Source of the DNA: Atopostipes sp963558565
Lineage (GTDB): Bacteria; Bacillota; Bacilli; Lactobacillales; Carnobacteriaceae_A
Direction: 5' to 3'
Assembly (NCBI GenBank): GCA_963558565.1
Contig: CAUWGX010000002.1
Span: 186,001 to 250,000 of the forward strand
Length of the DNA: 64,000 nt
In this document: piece by piece, positions 59,565-64,000 of the stretch
How positions within the stretch are numbered: position 1 is the stretch's first letter
Layout of the letters: the number at the start of each line of letters is the position of its first letter
The notes under the pieces: generated by a model
What the model saw: only the letters and a program-made list of their open reading frames with translations
Databases searched by the model: none
Told to the model about the DNA's origin: nothing
Translations under genes and position numbers: made by a program

Positions 59565-60971
59565 ATGATACAAAGTGCTGAACAAGAAAAAGTATCCACT
59601 AGACCATTTGGCATGCGGGATCAAATTGGTTACATGATTGGAAATATTGGAAACGATTTAACGTTTGGTTTTGCTGGCAGTTTCTTTATGGTTTTTTATT
59701 CAAACCTGATGGGAGTTAGCCCAAGTATTATTGGTGTACTATTCGGGGTGGCTCGGTTAGTCGATGCTTTTACAGATGTTGGAATGGGTGCCATTGCCGA
59801 TAATTCGAGAACAACAGAAAACGGGAAATTTAGACCGTGGTTGAAGCGGATCGCTATTCCTGTAGGTGTAGCAAGTATTATGATGTATAACATTTATATT
59901 ATGGATTGGGCATTAAGTACTAAAATCATTTATATGTTTATAACTTATATATTATGGGGCAGTATTTGTTATACAGCGATTAATATCCCTTATGGTTCTT
60001 TAGCTTCAGTTATTACGGCAAACCCTGAAGGGCGCGCTAAATTATCAACATTCCGTTCTATCGGATCAATGTTAGTAGCAGCTATTATTGGATATGTTGT
60101 TCCAAATATTATTTATACTCAAGATGGACAAGTTATTCCCAATAACTTCTTTTGGTTATCGATTGTACTAGGTGCACTAGCTGCTTTGGCTTATTTTATT
60201 TGTTATCTCATGGTTGAAGAACGCGTAGAGTTACCAGATACAAATGAAAAGTTCAGTTTCAAAGAGTTCTTTAGTGACCTAGTGGTTCTATTTCAAAATA
60301 AATCATTTGTCGGTCTGATGTTAGCAACGATGTTTCATTTATTAGGTCTGATTGCTTTTCAACAGTTATTGCAATACTTATTTATTGATTATTTCCAAGA
60401 TACTACGCTATTACCTTATGCAGGTTTAGCGATGAGTTTTGGCGGGTTAGCTGCCGCTCCTTTTGTCGGTGTCATTACAAAAAGATTTGGAAAGAAAGAG
60501 GCTGGAGCGACCTCATTAATCGCTGGTGGATTGATGTATATTATTACATTTTTCTTAAAGATAGAAAATCCAATTTATTATGTATTAATCGTCTTAGTCA
60601 GTAATTTAATCATGGGGTACTTCACAATGACGATGTACGCTTATGTGACTGACGTGATCGATGATTATCAAATTACAGAAGATGACCGAAAAGATGGGAC
60701 TATTTATTCTGTCTATTCTTTCATTCGAAAGGTAGGACAAGCATTAGCTGGCCTTATTGCAGGTTCTTCATTAACGTTGATCGGTTTCCAGGAGTCAGTG
60801 GGTACGGAACAGATTGTACAGACAGCAGAAGTGAGTGAGCGAGTCTATGGTTTAGCGACTTTAATTCCAGGTACTGCTCTGTTAGTAGCGGGATTATTGC
60901 TCTTATTCTTATATCCTTTAGGAAAAGATCGAGTAGACAAAAACCAAGAAATCTTAAAAGAAATGCAATAA
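59565..60971 (+). CDS. GPH-family (glycoside-pentoside-hexuronide:cation) symporter
   Basis: A 468-residue membrane protein with about twelve segments. The N-terminal MRDQIGYMIGNIGNDLTFGFA and the loop DNSRTTENGKFRPWL are GPH hallmarks; the latter is the conserved cytoplasmic loop between segments 2 and 3. Members import sugars, uronides or glycosides with Na+ or H+. GGAGGAG precedes the ATG. The 164-base leader after the operator contains a second strong Shine-Dalgarno (see findings). The gene ends with a hairpin (60990-61008) lacking a T-run. Confidence 0.92.
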   Translation: MIQSAEQEKVSTRPFGMRDQIGYMIGNIGNDLTFGFAGSFFMVFYSNLMGVSPSIIGVLFGVARLVDAFTDVGMGAIADNSRTTENGKFRPWLKRIAIPVGVASIMMYNIYIMDWALSTKIIYMFITYILWGSICYTAINIPYGSLASVITANPEGRAKLSTFRSIGSMLVAAIIGYVVPNIIYTQDGQVIPNNFFWLSIVLGALAALAYFICYLMVEERVELPDTNEKFSFKEFFSDLVVLFQNKSFVGLMLATMFHLLGLIAFQQLLQYLFIDYFQDTTLLPYAGLAMSFGGLAAAPFVGVITKRFGKKEAGATSLIAGGLMYIITFFLKIENPIYYVLIVLVSNLIMGYFTMTMYAYVTDVIDDYQITEDDRKDGTIYSVYSFIRKVGQALAGLIAGSSLTLIGFQESVGTEQIVQTAEVSERVYGLATLIPGTALLVAGLLLLFLYPLGKDRVDKNQEILKEMQ

Positions 60972-61048
60972 AAGACCCACTCAACTATAGGTTTCTTATA
61001 AGGAAACCACAAAAATATAATGGATAAGAATCAATGTCAATACGTCAC

Positions 61049-61110
61049 TTGAAAACGTTTAAAGTTGTGTTACAATGATTTTGTATGAAAATACATCAGA
61101 TGATATTTTC
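61049..61110 (+). promoter_or_regulatory. Oxidoreductase promoter with cre and matching palindrome
   Basis: TTGAAA (61049-61054), 16 bases, TACAAT (61071-61076) with TGT before it. A cre, TGAAAACGTTTAAA (61050-61063), matches 13 of 14 positions. The palindrome centre CATCAGATG lies at 61094-61102, with AAA/TTT arms. The distance from the -10 start to the palindrome centre is 27 bases, exactly as at 59357-59384. Confidence 0.8.
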
Positions 61111-61185
61111 TTTTTAGGAAACTATAAGTGTTTTAAAGTTAGTAGATAAACAATTTAAATCTATAAATGGAGGAATCGAGTACAG

Positions 61186-62352
61186 ATGGAAAACGTAAGG
61201 TTAGGGATTATAGGTTATGGTCAACAAGGTGGTTTCTATGGCAAGTTGCTAGCAGATGATCAAATAGATGGAATGGTTTTAGGGGCGATTACGGAAATTG
61301 ATGAAACCGTTGACGAAAAAATTCGCAACGATTTTCCAGATGCAACGATTTATCGAGATTATAAGGAAATGATTGATAGCGGTAACGTTGATGCGATTAT
61401 CACAACTGTTCCGCATTATCTTCACCCGGAAATGGCGATTTATGCATTAAATAATAATATTCACGTACTCAACGAAAAACCAGCAGGTGTTTATACAAAA
61501 CAAGTAAAAGAATTAAATGAACTAGCGGCAACAAAAAATGATGTAACTTATGCGATTATGTTCAACCAAAGAAATAATCCTCTCTACAAAAAGATTAAAG
61601 AAATTGTAGATAATGGTGATATTGGACCGATTCGTCGTACGAACTGGATCATTACCACTTGGTGGAGACCTCAAGCTTATTATGACCAAAGTGATTGGCG
61701 AGCTACTTGGGGTGGAGAAGGTGGCGGTGTTCTTGTCAATCAAGCCCCACACCAACTTGACTTAATTCAATGGATTGCAGGAGTCCCTGAATCTGTCTAT
61801 GGAAATGTTAAGTATGGCTATCAACGAGACATCCCTGTTGAAGATGAAGTGACGGCAGTACTTGATTACGGAAATGGTGCAACCGGAGTATTTATCACAG
61901 CAACTCATGATATTATTGGAACCGATCGCTTAGAAATTTTAGGAGATAGTGGAAAAATTATTGTGGAAGATAGTAATAAAGTCACTGTCTACCGTATGAA
62001 GCGATCAGAAAATGAATTAAATAAGGAAATGGATTTCGAAGACGTTAAGAATTTATTTATGGGCCAAATGGATACCGATGATCTTTACACAGTAGAAACT
62101 TTCGAAGCTGAAGATCAGTGGGGTGGACAACACGCTGGCGTCTTAGAGAACTTTGCGCAACACATTCTACATGGCGAAGAGTTGCTAGCAGCCGGTTCAG
62201 AAGGAATCAACGGTGTTCGTTTAGCGAATGCGATTCATTTATCAGACTGGATGGATAAAGAAGTTTCATTAACAGACTTTGATGATGAATTATACTTAGA
62301 AGAATTAAATAAACGTATTGAAGAAGAAGGAAAATTTGATAAAAGATCATAA
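61186..62352 (+). CDS. Gfo/Idh/MocA-family oxidoreductase, first copy
   Basis: A 388-residue NAD(P)-dependent sugar dehydrogenase. The Rossmann start is RLGIIGYGQQGGFYG. The catalytic Lys lies in LNEKPAGVY, and the His of the N/DxxxH motif in GGGVLVNQAPHQLDLI. Family enzymes oxidise hydroxyls of sugars, inositols, glycosides or amino sugars. It overlaps none but lies 15 bases before a second member of the family. GGAGG precedes the ATG. Substrate is unknown. Confidence 0.9.
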   Translation: MENVRLGIIGYGQQGGFYGKLLADDQIDGMVLGAITEIDETVDEKIRNDFPDATIYRDYKEMIDSGNVDAIITTVPHYLHPEMAIYALNNNIHVLNEKPAGVYTKQVKELNELAATKNDVTYAIMFNQRNNPLYKKIKEIVDNGDIGPIRRTNWIITTWWRPQAYYDQSDWRATWGGEGGGVLVNQAPHQLDLIQWIAGVPESVYGNVKYGYQRDIPVEDEVTAVLDYGNGATGVFITATHDIIGTDRLEILGDSGKIIVEDSNKVTVYRMKRSENELNKEMDFEDVKNLFMGQMDTDDLYTVETFEAEDQWGGQHAGVLENFAQHILHGEELLAAGSEGINGVRLANAIHLSDWMDKEVSLTDFDDELYLEELNKRIEEEGKFDKRS

Positions 62353-62367
62353 AAAGGAGCGGTAAAA

Positions 62368-63396
62368 TTGCTTAGAGTAGCCATTATTGGATTAGGAACG
62401 ATTTCTTATATCCATCAATTGGGAATTGAGCAAAGTAAGTTAGGTGAACTTGTTGCAGTCTGTGATATAAACCCAGTAACGCATCAAGACTATGCTGAAT
62501 TACCTTTTTATGAGAATTATGAAGAAATGTTGGAAAAAGAAAATTTAGACGTTGTGCATATTTGTTTGCCTCATGATTTACATGCACCGATCGCAGAGAA
62601 ATGTGTGGAATATGGCGCTCATGTCTTTTTGGAAAAACCTCTCTCGTTATCTTATGAAGAAGGTGCTGCCTTGGCAGAAACAGCTTCAAAGAATGACTAT
62701 AAAATTGGGGTTTGTTTCCAAAATCGCTATAATCGAACAACAGAAAAATTAGTTGAGGTATTAGAAACGGGACCAGAAAGTGAAGTGGGCCAAGTCAAAG
62801 CAGTTAAAGGTTTAGTAACTTGGTTTAGACCTGAAAGCTATTATGAAGCTCAACCTTGGCGAGGGGAGTTAGAGCGCGCTGGCGGAGGGACGATCACCAA
62901 CCAATCGATCCACACCCTTGACTTAATGCATTTATTTGCTGGCGATGCTAAAGCCTGTAAAGGCCAGTTACTCAACTTAACAGATTATGATATCGAAGTG
63001 GAAGATACAGCGGTCGCAAACTATGAATTTGAAAATGATACAACAGGATTATATTTTGCAACAAATGGTTATGCCGTCAACTCTTCGGTTGAGTTAGAAG
63101 TAATCACAGATAAAAAACGTTTTGTTATTAAAGATTATGAGCTTTATGAATATAACTATAATAATGAACAAGGTATTTTTATTGCACGTGACGATATTTT
63201 TGAAGGGACTAAATCTTACTATGGACAAGGCCATCGATTGGCGATTAGAGCTTTTTATGAAGCCATTATTGCTGATACAGAGGATTATATTTCCATTGAA
63301 GATGCTCTCGGAAGTATGTTGATGATTGACTTGTTGAGAAAATCAAGCGCACAAAATGAAAAAGTTTATGCAAAGGAGCTCGTTAAAATTGACTAA
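62368..63396 (+). CDS. Gfo/Idh/MocA-family oxidoreductase, second copy
   Basis: A 342-residue dehydrogenase of the same superfamily but only distantly alike. The start LRVAIIGLGTISYIHQ holds the nucleotide motif, the catalytic Lys is in LEKPLSLSY, and the His in GGGTITNQSIHTLDLMHLFAG. It starts at TTG after AAAGGAG and overlaps the next gene by 8 bases. Two such enzymes beside an isomerase suggest successive oxidation/reduction on one sugar ring, as in 3-keto-sugar pathways. Confidence 0.9.
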   Translation: MLRVAIIGLGTISYIHQLGIEQSKLGELVAVCDINPVTHQDYAELPFYENYEEMLEKENLDVVHICLPHDLHAPIAEKCVEYGAHVFLEKPLSLSYEEGAALAETASKNDYKIGVCFQNRYNRTTEKLVEVLETGPESEVGQVKAVKGLVTWFRPESYYEAQPWRGELERAGGGTITNQSIHTLDLMHLFAGDAKACKGQLLNLTDYDIEVEDTAVANYEFENDTTGLYFATNGYAVNSSVELEVITDKKRFVIKDYELYEYNYNNEQGIFIARDDIFEGTKSYYGQGHRLAIRAFYEAIIADTEDYISIEDALGSMLMIDLLRKSSAQNEKVYAKELVKID

Positions 63397-64000
63397 ACCA
63401 AAAATTGGTGTACAAGCGATGATGTTAAAAGAAAAATTTGAAGAAATTGGCCCTTTTGAAACGCTAAAAAAAGTTTCGGAATTGGGTTATCATTCAGTAG
63501 AAATTTCCCAAATCCCAATGACCCCAGAAAATGTCGACGAAATTAAAAGAGCAAAAGATGAATTTGGTATGGATATTGCTTCTTTGTCTTGTGTCGTGAG
63601 AGGCGAAGGAAACGATGATTTAGAAACTCAATTTGATAAAATCGTCGAGGACTGTAAAACTTTAGATGTGGATTTATTGCGAATTGGTATGCTGCCTTTT
63701 GAAAATATGCGTAATTTAGACACCGTTCTAGCATTTACTCGCGAAGCGAACGAATACGCGGTAAAATTAAAAGAACATGGAATTAACTTGTATTATCATA
63801 ATCACCATGTAGAATTCAGAAAATATGATGGAAAATTCTTGTTAGATATTATCGCAGAAGAGTGTCCAGATTTAGGCTTTGAGCTTGACTTACACTGGGT
63901 ACAGCGTGGGGGAGCGAATCCTATTGATATTATTGAGAAATATGCCGATCGAACAGAACTCATCCATCTGAAAGATTATCGTATCGGAGAGATTTCGGAT
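63389..64000 (+). CDS. Sugar phosphate isomerase/epimerase-type protein, 3' cut by window end
   Basis: The first 204 residues of a TIM-barrel of the AP-endonuclease-2 fold. It starts at TTG 63389, 10 bases after AAAGGAG, inside the end of the preceding gene. Candidate metal ligands are Glu in FELDLHW-type sequence, His in YHNHHVEF and His in IHLKDYR. The family covers inosose, keto-sugar and hydroxypyruvate isomerases. It is not closely similar to the barrel at 48.8 kb. Coding continues past base 64000. Confidence 0.88.
   Translation, partial: MTKPKIGVQAMMLKEKFEEIGPFETLKKVSELGYHSVEISQIPMTPENVDEIKRAKDEFGMDIASLSCVVRGEGNDDLETQFDKIVEDCKTLDVDLLRIGMLPFENMRNLDTVLAFTREANEYAVKLKEHGINLYYHNHHVEFRKYDGKFLLDIIAEECPDLGFELDLHWVQRGGANPIDIIEKYADRTELIHLKDYRIGEISD

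Noticed and set aside
60990..61008. GGTTTC/GAAACC hairpin after the symporter as a terminator
   Set aside because: No T-run follows on the plus strand; read-through into the next gene is possible.

Overview
The window is a low-GC Gram-positive (Firmicutes, Lactobacillales-type) chromosome segment just to one side of the replication origin. The order dnaN-yaaA-recF-gyrB-gyrA ... rpsF-ssb-rpsR-gdpP-rplI-dnaB ... walRKHIJ-htrA is the conserved origin-proximal backbone of this group. Acidic tails and inserts (GyrA, GdpP, DnaB, WalI), a duplicated D-aspartate-ligase family, and paired glycerol pathways point towards the Carnobacteriaceae, perhaps a salt- or alkali-adapted genus such as Alkalibacterium or Marinilactibacillus. 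That placement is an inference and was not checked by search.

Layout. 1-6.8 kb: replication and supercoiling genes. 7-11 kb: glpK-glpO/D-glpF for glycerol uptake, phosphorylation and oxidation. 11-15.4 kb: an amino-acid ABC permease and lipoprotein pair, and an Rgg-type regulator divergent from an ABC exporter. 15.5-17.5 kb: dhaKLM (PTS-dependent dihydroxyacetone kinase) on the minus strand behind a CcpA site. 17.7-23.3 kb: rpsF-ssb-rpsR, gdpP-rplI and dnaB, with four parS-like ParB sites. 23.3-24.8 kb: two small envelope proteins and a stand-alone EIIA. 24.9-32 kb: the WalRK two-component operon and htrA. 32.1-33 kb: about 0.9 kb of non-coding DNA with five TTATNCACA DnaA boxes. 33-41 kb: a VOC protein, a 2-hydroxyacid dehydrogenase, a FtsX-type ABC transporter with a long coiled coil and divergent TetR regulator, glycerol dehydrogenase and a UPF0178 protein. 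41-44.2 kb: two GT4 glycosyltransferases around a VTT membrane protein, probably for glycolipid. 44.6-48.7 kb: trpS, an acetamidase/formamidase-family protein and a YibE/F pair. 48.8-53.2 kb: a minus-strand dehydrogenase/isomerase/membrane-protein operon, a beta-galactosidase remnant, a stand-alone SRA-like domain and a HAD phosphatase. 53.5-58.4 kb: two D-aspartate-ligase-like ATP-grasp enzymes, an Asp/Glu racemase and a MurE-type ligase, read as a peptidoglycan cross-bridge module. 58.4-64 kb: an IclR regulator and a sugar-derivative catabolic locus (GPH symporter, two Gfo/Idh/MocA oxidoreductases, a TIM-barrel isomerase running off the end).

How parts work together. Glycerol can enter by GlpF and be used through GlpK and GlpO/D, or through GldA to dihydroxyacetone and then DhaKLM. 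The two promoters in the last 5 kb share one architecture: a cre over the -35, an extended -10 after 16 bp, and a CATCAGATG-centred palindrome 27 bp further on. The adjacent IclR protein is the obvious candidate to bind it. No rRNA, tRNA, CRISPR array, insertion sequence or prophage was seen.
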